This document shows positions 1-8,500 of a stretch of 15,191 nt of DNA, piece after piece. The position numbers and the translations under genes are program-made. The notes under the pieces were generated by a model, which had not been told where the DNA came from, did not search any database, and saw only the letters and a program-made list of their open reading frames with translations. Position 1 is the first letter of the stretch, and every line of letters starts with the position of its first letter. The DNA is from Saksenaea vasiformis B4078 (Eukaryota > Mucoromycota > Mucoromycetes > Mucorales > Saksenaeaceae): assembly GCA_000697055.1 (NCBI GenBank), contig JNDT01001270.1, positions 1 to 15,191 on the forward strand. The letters are read 5' to 3'.

Positions 1-35
1 GAAAAATTAGGCTTAGATTAAAGGATGCATCCTGG

Positions 36-68
36 AATAAGACATGAAAATAAGACATAAATAAGGTC
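36..68 (-). repeat. Inverted arm of the 54-bp repeat family
   Basis: Read on the minus strand this stretch gives a TGTCTTATTT...CATGTCTTATTC pattern, the same words that open each 54-bp unit starting at 86. The array is therefore preceded by a short copy in opposite orientation, and the two could form an imperfect palindrome around 36-115. I see no gene here. Confidence 0.55.
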
Positions 69-85
69 CGAATTCTGCTTAAGCC

Positions 86-302
86 GGTCTTATTCATGTC
101 TTATTTTTAAGGATTGAATCGCACTTATCCTTGAATGTATGTCTTATTCAAGGCGTATTTTAAAGGATAAGAACATGCTTATCGCTGATTTCACGTCTTA
201 TTCATGTCTTATTTTAAAGGAGAAAATCGCGCTTATTCTTGAATGTACGTCTTATCCACGTCTTATTTTAAAGGATAGGCCATCCTTTTATTAGCGAATT
301 CA
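86..302 (+). repeat. Tandem array of four 54-bp repeats
   Basis: Four consecutive units lie at 86-139, 140-193, 194-247 and 248-302 (54, 54, 54 and 55 bp). A decaying fifth start follows at 303. Each unit opens with a CGTCTTATTCATGTCTTATT-like word followed by TTTAAAGGA. Three units share the tail word CGC(A/G)CTTAT or a close variant. Units 1 and 3 are most alike and unit 4 has the most diverged tail. It is a minisatellite with no coding potential that I can see. Confidence 0.85.
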
Positions 303-412
303 TGTATTATTGATGGCCTATTCATATAAAGCCGATGCTATCATTCGCCATTGGCTTCAATGCCTGTTAGAGAGCTACTTCAATGTGGAATACCTACATC
401 TCTCGCTATGCG

Positions 413-1134
413 CTAAATCAGACGAAGACTACCAATTCTGCCGCCACTGCGTGCTGTTACCATTCGTGGCGAGATGGCGTAACGGGCAACAGCGATTCCT
501 GATCGCGTTTCTGTCAACAGCCCGACGAAGTCATCTATGTCCCGAGCGTCAACAACTATGACTTTGTCCACAGCAGACGGCTGGAAGTAGATACTCCCAG
601 ATAGTCTGTCGGTAACTGGGCTGTATAACCCAACCGCCACAAGTGCTCGCTTTTCACCACTATGGATATGTTGGAGGTAGTAGTACACTTGACCAAAATA
701 CCACATGTTCTCCATCTGTGTGGGGCGGCTGGAGGTTGCATATCTATTATCGAGAATTATTATGGACATACAAAGTATACTGCACTTTACCTGTCAACGC
801 TTATGTTTAGCCTAACATAATACGCAGCGCGGTTGCTTGAAGAATGCTGCAACCGGCTCCCGAAGACTAGGTGATTATGCCAAAGACTGCCAGCATAAGT
901 GATGTCTTTGGCAATATTTGCGGAAAGGCCCATTCGGCAATAGAAGCGGACAAGCGCCCGCTCTAACACCTGGCTGTCCAGGTCACCAATCTTTCGCACA
1001 GTCTCCAAAGAAACAGATCTCGCCCTCCCCCGAAGTCCTGGTTCCATAAGGACCAAAAAGGAGCTACTACATTTTGTGATGATCTTACTGCTATGCATAG
1101 CTGGTGTAAAAAGAAAGAAAAGAAAAGATCTCAC
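413..1134 (-). pseudogene. C-terminal relic of a large transposon-encoded protein, with an intron
   Basis: Two open stretches read in phase once a 47-bp intron (744-790; donor GTAAAG, acceptor AATAG) is removed. The first (1134 to 791) contains GLRGRARSVSLETV, KIGDLDSQVLERALVRFY and GSLWHNHLVFGS. The second (743 to 413) contains MENMWYFGQVYYYLQH, LVAVGLYSPVTDR, and DARDIDDFVGLL before its stop. This order (a small all-helical segment, then a 'YFGQV' beta-rich segment, then an 'I.D.VGLL' segment) is what I associate with the C-terminus of big CACTA/KDZ-like transposon proteins that are common in Mucorales. That assignment is from memory and moderate. The N-terminal transposase part is absent, so it is a 5'-truncated copy. 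It lies directly downstream of the V-ATPase f gene on the same strand. It could instead be a small host gene. Confidence 0.5.
744..790 (-). other. Intron inside the transposon relic
   Basis: This 47-bp GT...AG interval contains the only stops between two open stretches. Removing it joins ...NISVDR to YATSSRPTQ in phase, with the arginine codon split across the junction. The donor is G|GTAAAG and the acceptor AATAG. Confidence 0.6.
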
Positions 1135-1158
1135 TCTGCCCCCACTATGAGAAACATA

Positions 1159-1164
1159 TTTATT
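1159..1164 (-). terminator. AATAAA poly(A) signal of the V-ATPase f gene
   Basis: A canonical AATAAA on the minus strand lies about 67 nt downstream of the V-ATPase f stop codon, which is the expected place for 3' end formation. Confidence 0.5.
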
Positions 1165-1230
1165 TCAATGCATGCCAGAGGTCGGGATATAATATGAGAG
1201 ATACGAGGCTGAAGACCATGGTCCCGTTTG

Positions 1231-1627
1231 TTAAAGTTGTATTTGATTGCGTGAATTATATTTGTGTACCAGAGCCTGCGAATGTGATCAGCCGTTATAA
1301 ACGTTTCGGATTTTTAGTTGTTTTTACCTGACAACCACATAAGCCCAGGAAACACGCATACACGATAGCTGCTGTAAAGCACGCTTGAGCTGTTGCCTTG
1401 GGATCATCCGGATCGCTTGTGAACTCCGTCAGCACTTCAACTTTGGCATCAAATGCGTAACCTAGAACCACCTAAAACTCCATAGTTGAAAACGTTGGTC
1501 GATGCATTGCGCCTTGAATGAGCGAAGCAAGAGGTACTATGTGTGCTAAACTTACAAGGAATATAATGCCAAACACCGATAAAAGGCTACAGCATGTAGC
1601 AAGACCAGGACTCACAAATGTCTTCAT
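1231..1627 (-). CDS. YPR170W-B: V-type proton ATPase V0 subunit f (RNASEK family), three exons
   Basis: This is a small hydrophobic subunit of the V-ATPase V0 membrane sector, which pumps protons into vacuole and endosomes. Exons are 1556-1627, 1328-1471 and 1231-1275. Introns are 1472-1555 (84 bp, GTAAGT...TTTTAG) and 1276-1327 (52 bp, GTAAAA...CTGAT...CGCAG). The joined product is 86 residues, matching the usual fungal length. It starts MKTFVSPGLATCCSLLS, which forms transmembrane helix 1. A polar loop with SDPDDPKATAQ follows, then helix 2 (AAIVYACFLGLCGCQ) and a basic tail ending NQIQL. From memory, the loop 'DP.D...A' and the 'FCG.Q' end of helix 2 are typical of yeast YPR170W-B and animal RNASEK. 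Start, both splice pairs, stop and a downstream AATAAA all agree, so the gene looks intact. Each exon is too short to appear as a long open frame. Confidence 0.85.
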
Positions 1628-1789
1628 CGTCTCGAGTATTAAGGATGAAAGTGTTTGAGCTACCGAGAACTCAGCGGTCCAGATATTTCAGTACTCGCTC
1701 AGAGGACGCTCTCTCGCGACGGCGGAATTTTCTTTCCCCGCTAACCGCACTTGGTGGTGGAAATCGTCATAGACGTAAATTGGGGTTTT

Positions 1790-1835
1790 GCCATTGGCCG
1801 CACCCAGTAATTGACGTCAATAAAATCAACCAATC
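1790..1835 (-). promoter_or_regulatory. Possible upstream promoter elements (CCAAT, CRE-like) of the V-ATPase f gene
   Basis: About 165-210 bp upstream of the V-ATPase f start codon there is a perfect TGACGTCA palindrome (1812-1819), the bZIP/CRE core. A minus-strand CCAAT lies at 1793-1797 and a plus-strand CCAAT near 1830. Their spacing suits a fungal promoter. This is inference: another TGACGTCA occurs near 12493 inside transposon debris, so the motif alone is weak. The rest of 1628-1867 shows no gene that I can support. Confidence 0.35.
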
Positions 1836-1867
1836 ATGTAATTTCCTTACCCCGTCGCTGTGAATTA

Positions 1868-2405
1868 CAAGGATTTTGAGTGAGCCTTTGCATCAAATAA
1901 ATATTACATTGCGTTTAAGCCGAATAGTTTTTGCACTGGAAAGTGATGCGTCCTTACGCTGAGGAGTAAGCCGTTTTGCGTTAATCCAAGGAATAGTTCG
2001 CGCCTGGATAACCAGAGTCTTGCATTGTGGGTACTTCAGTGATGTATTGTATTTAAAAGGACGCATGAATTCTTTTTTTTTTCTTTGGCTCTGTTTTCTT
2101 TATTACATCCCCGGTACGTACTGGAATTTATTATACATACGGGATTCCTCATGTCTCTTTGTCTATTGTTCAGACTCACGGTCGTTAAACACAATAGCCG
2201 GCTATCAATGCCGTGCCGATCCCAACTCGCCGCCCCCACCCGCTACGGTGCGGGGCTGGCCCCTGTCGAATGGCAGGAGTGCCCTTCGGGGGTAAGTAAA
2301 AGACATCAAAACATCTTCCATTTACTAACCGTGAATGCCGTTTTATGCTGCTCCAATATATTATGCGTCCACCGAGGGCCATGATGATGTAAGTAAACGT
2401 ACGAT
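1868..2405 (-). repeat. Left arm of a long dispersed inverted repeat
   Basis: Read on the minus strand this segment matches 9640-10460 on the plus strand, in order, from end to end. Anchors are a perfect 22-bp match (2313-2334 with 9704-9725), 18 of 19 bp (1986-2004 with 10322-10340) and a perfect 18-bp match (1887-1904 with 10421-10438). Weaker similarity lies between them, including CCCCGAAGGGCA. The left arm is shorter than the right by roughly 280 bp. Both look like copies of one noncoding dispersed repeat inserted in opposite directions. The open frames across this arm are not conserved in the other copy. The left arm's outer end lies upstream of the V-ATPase f promoter. Confidence 0.8.
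2239..2254. other. GC-rich hairpin in the left repeat arm
   Basis: CCCGC (2239-2243) and GCGGG (2250-2254) can pair around a 6-nt loop. It sits at the position that corresponds to the longer hairpin at 9785-9806 in the other repeat copy. Confidence 0.4.
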
Positions 2406-2485
2406 TCTGTTGCCAATTCATTAACCAATGACCGTATATTTTACTTTTTTCTCAGCGCATATTTGGTTCTCCATGGACGCATAAT
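2360..2485. repeat. 12-bp perfect inverted repeat, possible small nested element
   Basis: ATTATGCGTCCA (2360-2371) is the exact reverse complement of TGGACGCATAAT (2474-2485), with about 100 bp between. The left half belongs to the dispersed repeat arm. The right half looks like a fragment of the same repeat in the other orientation, because TGGACGCA recurs near 9668. Confidence 0.5.
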
Positions 2486-2656
2486 TTATTTAGAGTAGCG
2501 TAAAATAGTGTTCAATACAGTGAGTTCCTGCAGGTGCAATCACCCAAGACTATAGAAAACAAGGGAATTGCTAGGGACACTCCAACGGCAAATCCAGTCC
2601 CCCAAAATCATTCAAAAAAGGATGGAGTGTAGTACCTAATGCTTAAGTCGGTTACA

Positions 2657-2716
2657 GTGGAGCGTCCCATAGTGGAATATCCCATAGTGGAGTGCCCCAT
2701 AGTGGAGTGAGTGTCC
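2657..2716 (+). repeat. 15-bp tandem repeats (GTGGAGTGTCCCATA type)
   Basis: Three full units lie at 2657-2671, 2672-2686 and 2687-2701, with a fourth partial unit at 2702. The unit is GTGGA(G/A)(C/T)(G/A)(T/C)CCCATA. The GGAGTGTCC word is the same as in the terminal inverted repeat at 3108-3121, so array and termini share an origin. Confidence 0.75.
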
Positions 2717-2739
2717 GGCAACGGAGTTTTCGTTGCCGG
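2715..2739. other. Perfect 9-bp hairpin
   Basis: CCGGCAACG (2715-2723) pairs exactly with CGTTGCCGG (2731-2739) around a 7-nt loop (GAGTTTT). It lies directly after the 15-bp repeats, inside the candidate TIR element. It is too far from any gene to call a terminator. Confidence 0.6.
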
Positions 2740-2854
2740 GTCGCAACAATTACCCCTCAGGTATGCTGCAGTAGATAGTTGATACAATAACATTCTGGGT
2801 AGACAGGGAGTTTATTATTTTCTCGAGAATATCTCTAGTAGAACTTGGGAGGAT

Positions 2855-3065
2855 ATCTCGCGCATCACACATCATCTCTTTCCAAAGATCTTTTCCAAAT
2901 AAAACGAGTGTGTTCTCTTTAGAAACGCTTGTACTATCGTACAGCAGCGATCATCTCAATCAACCACATTTTTTAAAACATTGGCGGTCGCTCAGATATT
3001 GCATATTTATTCCTCATTTTTCGAGTCGGAAAACGATTTCATGAGCATGGCAACTAGTGGTACTT
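2855..3065 (+). repeat. Dispersed repeat, copy A
   Basis: This matches 11120-11335 in the same orientation at roughly three quarters identity by eye. Perfect cores are CTATCGTACAGC (2934-2945 with 11202-11213) and TTGCATATTTATTC (2999-3012 with 11267-11280). In the best-aligned part nearly all differences are C/T or G/A. No frame is conserved between the copies, so it is probably noncoding. Confidence 0.75.
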
Positions 3066-3121
3066 CTATTTTACTATTCGTTCAGAATTTGGGGGTGCTG
3101 AAGTGTCCCGTTGGAGTGTCC

Positions 3122-3930
3122 GTAGTAATTTCCATAAATACATAAATATTTGTTAAACATGACGGTAAAACTTACCAAAGGAGAACTGGTTAAGAACAAC
3201 GGCTGCGGAAATTCGCACCTAACTATGGGGTCGCATCTTAGTAGAATATATCCGCAGCGGTGTAAAAGAAGTCTAAAGAAATGGCTGTAGTTAATTATTT
3301 CTTCAGATGAGAAAAATACGTTCCTTTCAAGCTGTCGTTGGATCGCTGCATGAAGAGAAAGCCTTCGTCACTTTAAAACGAAAGTTCTTGATCTTGTGCC
3401 ACATGGAAGAGAGTAAAGTAACTTACTTCTTCAAGTTGATTGGAGTTTATTGTAAACATAAACAGCTTACCAAGCTTGACACCATCCGTAAATCGCCTTT
3501 TTGCGGAAACGTCACCATCAGAAGATATGTTATTTTTTTTTAGATCTTTGAACACTCTGCATCAAAAATCAATGTGGGAACTACCGATAAAGCACAAAAT
3601 AAGAACATGAAAGGCAGAAAGAAAAAGAGAAGTGGCGACGAATGGAATAAGAAGAAAACCCTTTTACATGTCACCTTCCTGACCTTTCGTCATCATATCT
3701 TTACTGCTACCATACACAGTACGTACATAAATAGCAGATCCACGCCCCTTGTCAGATAAGCTACATCACTTAAGCCTTAAACTACGTCATTTTTGGGGTG
3801 TGTGGGATGAGCAAGTGGGGTGTGCGTAGCCAAACCCGAGAAAAAGGAACCGAACATAAGTAGTTAATGTGTCAATCACGGCAGGAAGGCTATACATTAC
3901 TTACCTGAAGTTGGTTTCCATGAACGTAAC
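3122..3930. other. No firm gene; possible minus-strand exons
   Basis: I cannot support a gene here. On the minus strand an open segment around 3555-3430 (containing SSDGDVSAKRRFTDGVKLG) ends at a consensus donor GAA|GTAAGT. A pyrimidine-rich CATGCAG acceptor follows near 3350. In phase, the next segment stops after about 16 codons (ending SHLKK). A second frame stays open for about 90 codons down to 3075. Both could be chance in this base composition. A plus-strand 78-codon frame from 3307 is the antisense shadow of the same stretch. Confidence 0.25.
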
Positions 3931-3931
3931 A

Positions 3932-3937
3932 TTTATT
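3932..3937 (-). terminator. AATAAA poly(A) signal of the 3992-4308 gene
   Basis: A minus-strand AATAAA lies about 55 nt downstream of the TAA at 3992-3994. This supports the proposed 3' end of the small membrane-protein gene. Confidence 0.4.
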
Positions 3938-3991
3938 GGAGCGGCGTATAACATATTTCATGATTAGCCAATGAAACGATATTGTTATCTT

Positions 3992-4308
3992 TTACTTAAC
4001 CCGTAGGTACCTCGCCGCCTGTACGAGCAGCCGCACTGCATCAAATCCATAGTGGGTTACGGCCCAGGGAAAAAGGAAGTAAAGAAGGCCCCACCCACCC
4101 ACTGCCATATAAAGGTTAGTTTGCTTGTTTGCAGTCTATAGACTGTAAAATGTTAGGACCCAAATATACTACCTGTTTATTTTCTTACCGCTTTGTCGTA
4201 TTTCAATTCATGTCTGAAATCCCGGACGACTTCGGGCATATGCCTCATTCCAGCCACGGATACTTGCTGTAGTTGTTGATGCTGATACAGATTGGTGCCA
4301 CCGTGCGT
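3992..4308 (-). CDS. Unrecognised small single-pass membrane protein, 3' exons (partial)
   Basis: An exon ending at 4189 reads ...LYQHQQLQQVSV, AGMRHMPEVVRDFRHELKYDKA and runs into a consensus donor GTAAGA. A 53-bp intron (4136-4188, with CCTAAC branch-like sequence and CTATAG acceptor) joins it in phase to a 47-residue exon. That exon holds a hydrophobic helix (MAVGGWGLLYFLFPWAV), a short amphipathic stretch (FDAVRLLVQAARYL) and a stop at 3992. The pattern is a basic amphipathic segment, one membrane span and a basic C-terminal tail, as in small mitochondrial or tail-anchored proteins, but I do not recognise the family. The 5' end is unresolved: the frame is open only to 4308, so at least one upstream exon is likely. 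A minimal product could start at the methionine of GMRHMP. Antisense frames here are also open in places. Confidence 0.45.
4136..4188 (-). other. Intron of the small membrane-protein gene
   Basis: This is a 53-bp GTAAGA...CTATAG interval with a CTAAC branch-like motif about 20 nt before the acceptor. An alternative acceptor (TTTACAG, giving a 46-bp intron) would terminate the protein after eight residues and lose the membrane helix. Confidence 0.45.
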
Positions 4309-4728
4309 TCAGTTAAGGACATCTTGAACATGCGCGTCAAGATATATTGTAACTTAATGTTAGATGGTGTCATAATAAGAGTGGTATCAAAACGTTTCCC
4401 CTACCGCTTTTGTCAGGTGCTCGCTTTGGCGGACGCCTGGTCATAACTTTTTCGTATTTCACTACCACAGGATGTTAAAGTCAATGTTTGCTGTCATAAA
4501 GATCACCTTCTGAATTCATGCTCAAGTATACTGGACTTGTACAGTTACACGATCTCTGCATCGTTTCCAAGACTGCATGTTTTCGTTCTTCAGATAGTCT
4601 GTCATATGTCGGATTGATAAACAAAATGAAAAAAAAAAGGTCAGACTCCCCATATAAATATGCATCACTTCCCGTTATCTGAGTCATTCTCTTTTGTGTG
4701 AGACGAAAGGAACTTATCTTTAAAACAC
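4309..4728 (-). other. Unresolved 5' part of the small membrane-protein gene
   Basis: Between the TATA-like box and the supported exons there are several short minus-strand coding-like stretches. One holds MTQITGSDAYLYG, one DRLSEERKHAVLETMQ (near 4600-4550) and one MTRRPPKRAPDKS (near 4445-4405, ending at AGCG|GTAGGG). A ten-T pyrimidine tract sits near 4630. I could not join them to the 3' exons in one consistent phase. Confidence 0.25.
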
Positions 4729-4739
4729 CTTTTATATAC
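4729..4739 (-). promoter_or_regulatory. TATA-like box
   Basis: TATATAAAAGG on the minus strand is close to the ideal TATA consensus. A minus-strand ATG (in AGAATGACTCAG) follows about 55 nt further on. It may serve the gene whose last exons are at 3992-4308. This is inference from position only. Confidence 0.35.
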
Positions 4740-4749
4740 TGTAAGGCAA

Positions 4750-4930
4750 CGGAATCTTGTTTCTGGCACAGCATTTGCATGAAATAACAAGAAGCCTATT
4801 ATTGATTCCCCCTTCGCATGAAACGATGGTACCCTATCACCGCCACGCCTTCTGCATGAAATTAAAGGATATGATCACTGACACGAGATGATGAAACCCT
4901 GTCTCTGACACATCTTTTATCTTAAATAAT
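4750..4930 (+). repeat. Degenerate tandem repeat, unit about 60-75 bp
   Basis: Three diverged blocks share the order (G)GAA.C.TGT.TCTG.CACA..TTT.....AAATAA...GA.GC.TAT.A. The first and third (from about 4750 and 4880) align best, at roughly 70 percent by eye. The middle block (about 4830) shares CACGCCTTCTGCATGAAATTA with the first. No coding function is seen. The stretch 4930-5575 holds nothing I can name. Confidence 0.4.
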
Positions 4931-5575
4931 GGGAGGCTATCAATAACGTAAAGGTAACGTGGAACGTTATACCACCTAAATCAAGCACTAGACGAAGATA
5001 AGAAAAATGCTTCAAAGCGCAGAGTTCATCTGGAAGTAAACCCCCCCGCAATAATTTCAAACAGACGCAAAATTATGGGAAAGACCCAGTAGCAAAATTG
5101 ATCTTACTCCTGACCTCTCGGACAAAATATCTTCGGCTAAACTACCTCTTTCTATGACAGCCGTGCTTTAACGTATGGTTAATGTGTGCCTAACGCACAA
5201 ACTGCGCTAGAAAAAAAGGGAGTGTTTTGTCAGAGTCAGCCCTCAAAATGTATTGATGGTCTTTAAGCACAGGATTTCTAACAATAGTGAACGTCCTTCC
5301 ACTTTCAAAGAGTAAACAATCGAAAAAGTGGGAAATTCAGGTATACAAGAGTCAATATTCAATAACAACAGGAAAGCCTAATTAATATAGTACAAATAGT
5401 CAATCTACGCCTTGGGTCTATCTATATTTAAAAGTGCCGTGAGTTACATAATATGTTGCCATATTTATGCTTGACTACCTCCCATAACTTGCGGCAGCAC
5501 TTTCTGCATCTTCATGTAGATCTAGCGCAGGTAATGAACTATGTTGATTTTTTGAGAGTCAACAGTACTTACCAG

Positions 5576-8500
5576 CTACACCTTGTTCAAGGGTGTCAGG
5601 ATAGTCTGGGGAGCATGCGCTTCCGAGGCTGTGCTACTACAATTATTGCGTTCGTGTCTTTGGAATGGATCTGTTTCGATGTTTTGAGTAAATATGCTAC
5701 CTGTTCCCTCTTCGTCATGCTTGTCTCTGCCACTTGCGTTAGCCTTGCGATGATTGGTAGGCTCTGTTTCTGGCGCTATACTATCTTCCTCGGCAGGCGA
5801 AAAGATGCACTCGAACTCATTCATAAATAGATGGAAAATAACTGGTTGTATACTGAGTGTAGGAGCGAATACAATGATAATGTTCTGCGTTGACATTTTG
5901 TTGATATCTGAATGTTGCGTTACGCAAATAAGATGAGCTATAAGCGCGCGTAAAAGGGAATAATTAGAAAGTGGCAGGTCTGATACTAATCGATTCAGTG
6001 CAGATACGAGGTCCTTGCGATCAGGCAGATCTGAATCGTAATTTACTATTTTAGCCAGACATCACGTGGATATGTGTACCTATAGCATGCAAAAAGTGTT
6101 CTTCACGCGAGTCTGTAAGGACATTGGACGGTAATTCACGTAGCCATAGCTTTAGTAGTCCAGCAATTGCATGGACGTCATAATATTCGTCGCAGTTCAA
6201 CAGATCAACGTCGCCCTCTGATGAAATGAAGAAGGTATAATGTTTAGTCGCGTTAACAGCATGCTCTAACTTCTTCACCTCGTTCAAATTTTTGTTTGAG
6301 GTTTTGTATCACTGTGTTGCTTCCGCTCAAGCGGTAAATGCCTTCTTCAGTTAATGCGTCTTTCGCATTCAGATACTCTATACAACGAGCCACAACTGCA
6401 GGTAACTCGAATCCTTGACATATGCGCGAAATAGACATCGCCTCCTCCAAAGGCACTGCAAATACCCGTTTAGACTTTGTACATGGCACTGCGTCCTGCG
6501 GGCTTGTGCGATTAGAAGGATCTATCGCTTCCTGTGAAGAACGCAAAAGAAGACCACGAAAGCCAGATGCAGCGGTGCTTGTTTGTGACAGGTCTGTCCA
6601 TGCTGAACAAGAATGAACTAGTCGCTGAGGGCTATTTCCTTGGAAATTTACATCATAATTCCCGCTAAACATTTTTCTGCCCCACATAGTCATACGATTT
6701 GATTTTGACTTGTTTTTCTTCTCTGTTATGGCGTCATCGCTGTCATGTAACCTAGGCGATACAGCTCTCGATGTCACAGTCGTGGTCGTCGCAACCAACG
6801 ATCCCGTCTGCTCCATAGAGCCTGATATAGGAGTTCTGCCGACAGAGGAAACAGATCGACCGTCTACGTTAATGTCTTCTTCATTATCTGGACTTGAAGT
6901 CTGAATGCGGCTACCGCAGGGCAAATGATCCATGTCTGTTACATTATCAGACCGTGTGGTATCCAACGGGGAAGAGGATGTTGCTTTTAAGCCTCCCTTG
7001 GATATCTTGCGCAATTTCGCAAATCGTTTACCGCGTTTCATGAGAGTAGCTTCGTCAGTCGATACGTTTTGGGTAAGAGATTCACACCATTTGTCTCGCT
7101 CCTCGTCAGAGGTTGCTCGCAAAATGTGGCGGGGAATGCCAGAATGTCCCGGCCGTTTCTGTTCAACGATAAATAATGCATGATGATAGATACACGGGAC
7201 ATCTTCTGGCCCTAGTGATGCTGGCACCATCTGACGCCCAATGAGAGCGTTAGTCAAACGTATAACACCAAGTCGACATCCGTCTTTCTAGATTCCGCGA
7301 ATAAATTTTTCATGTATATCTCGTGCTGCGGGTATACATACCACATCGTAATATTCTAGGGTGGCATCTTTCAAGATAAAATAGCGTGTTTTCCATCCTC
7401 CAAAGTTCTTGCCACGTTTCTTGAGATACCCTTCCTTGCGAGCGTGTACCTAGTGAAATAGTTTACATACAAAAAATGCAATGTCATCTTCGCCTACTGT
7501 AATGGTATCATTTGTTATCCTGTTCGTAGTGAAGAATTCACGAAGGAAGCAATCGTCATCCAACGGAAGCGATAGTACACAGCATAAGTATTGCTCCATT
7601 TCTAGCTAATCGTTTGATGACGGAAACAAGAAAACATATAATAGAGCCGCGTCAGCATCAATTTTTTATGTCATACCCGGTTTTTTTTTCCCTCTTTCTT
7701 ACCTTGCATTGATCGGCAGTGCTTGAGGTGAATGGTCGTCTTGCTGGGAAGCTAGGAAGATTACCAGTCTCCGACCTATCTACTTGCGCTCGCAGCTGAA
7801 CATTTTACATTGTAAGTTTAATCATCAAATTGAAAAGCGATAGAACCTTGGAGTTTAAACATAATAAATCCGAGTATGACTTTTCCACCTGCCAAAGCTC
7901 TTCAAAATCATCTGATGCTCTGCCTTCATATGCTAGAGCCCCAAGGCCTACCGATATGACAAATAATAATATCTCTTTTGTCTCTTCAACCGTCTTTATA
8001 TTAATCGCAGAGATGCTGGTTCGTATTCGGTTGATACGGCTTGTCATAAATAATTGCAGTTTTTCCGTTTGAGTCGTACAGTCTGTGGCGCTCGAAAACG
8101 ATACGTTGTCCTCCTTTTCGGTTTCGTCAGGATTGTCATCCGCAGAAGATATTTGCGAGTCCAAATCCGGCATGGACAGTGTATATCCGCATTGATTATG
8201 CTCTGTATGAGAGTCTGGATGGGGTTGTTGCACAGGCGAACTTTGACTGTCAGTTGTCTGCTTTTGAACTGTGGATTGATACAGAGCGTATAACTGTGCA
8301 TCTTTTTCGATAATGACGTTGCTGTGAGATCGTGAAGGAGTGCCAAGATATAGTTGTCTCGGGCGCCGGTGTTGTAATTGAGTTTTGTGAACCATTTGTA
8401 CTACAAGTCTCTTTGGTTGTTTTAACTCACGCTTGGGAGATCGTGGTGGAGGAATAGGGCTCCCTGTACGACTTTGATTTTCCACTTCGATGTCAGAGTC

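Larger units (their letters stand above)
2574..3121. mobile_element. Candidate nonautonomous DNA element with 14-bp terminal inverted repeats
   Basis: GGACACTCCAACGG (2574-2587) is perfectly complementary to CCGTTGGAGTGTCC (3108-3121), giving a 548-bp unit. The flanks carry CTAG on the left and GTAG on the right, compatible with a TA target duplication as in Tc1/mariner-type insertion but not proof of it. Inside are 15-bp tandem repeats, a strong hairpin and a dispersed repeat shared with 11120-11335. No transposase is encoded. Because the inner repeat has a second copy without such termini, the TIR pair could also be chance or part of a composite. Confidence 0.45.

Noticed and set aside
1..310. 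CRISPR-like array from the regular 54-bp spacing
   Set aside because: Units are contiguous similar repeats with no unique spacers, and the setting is a eukaryotic nucleus.
310..561. 83-codon plus-strand ORF
   Set aside because: It is antisense to the transposon-protein relic at 413-743, whose minus-strand frame carries the protein-like signal and a matching intron.
1618..1863. 81-codon plus-strand ORF
   Set aside because: It overlaps the start and promoter of the V-ATPase f gene in antisense. Arg/Ser-rich with no recognisable domain.
2020..2421. Several overlapping ORFs on both strands
   Set aside because: They lie wholly in the left arm of the dispersed repeat, and none of the frames is conserved in the right arm.
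5453..5830. 125-codon plus-strand ORF with hydrophobic segments
   Set aside because: It is the antisense shadow of the last RhoGAP exon, which carries the conserved QNIIIVFAPTL motif.
6422..7183. Three plus-strand ORFs of 64-83 codons
   Set aside because: They are antisense shadows of the large RhoGAP exon 6279-7287.
8044..8346. 100-codon minus-strand ORF and plus-strand partner
   Set aside because: They lie in other frames of RhoGAP exon 1, which has clear coiled-coil and PX sequence.
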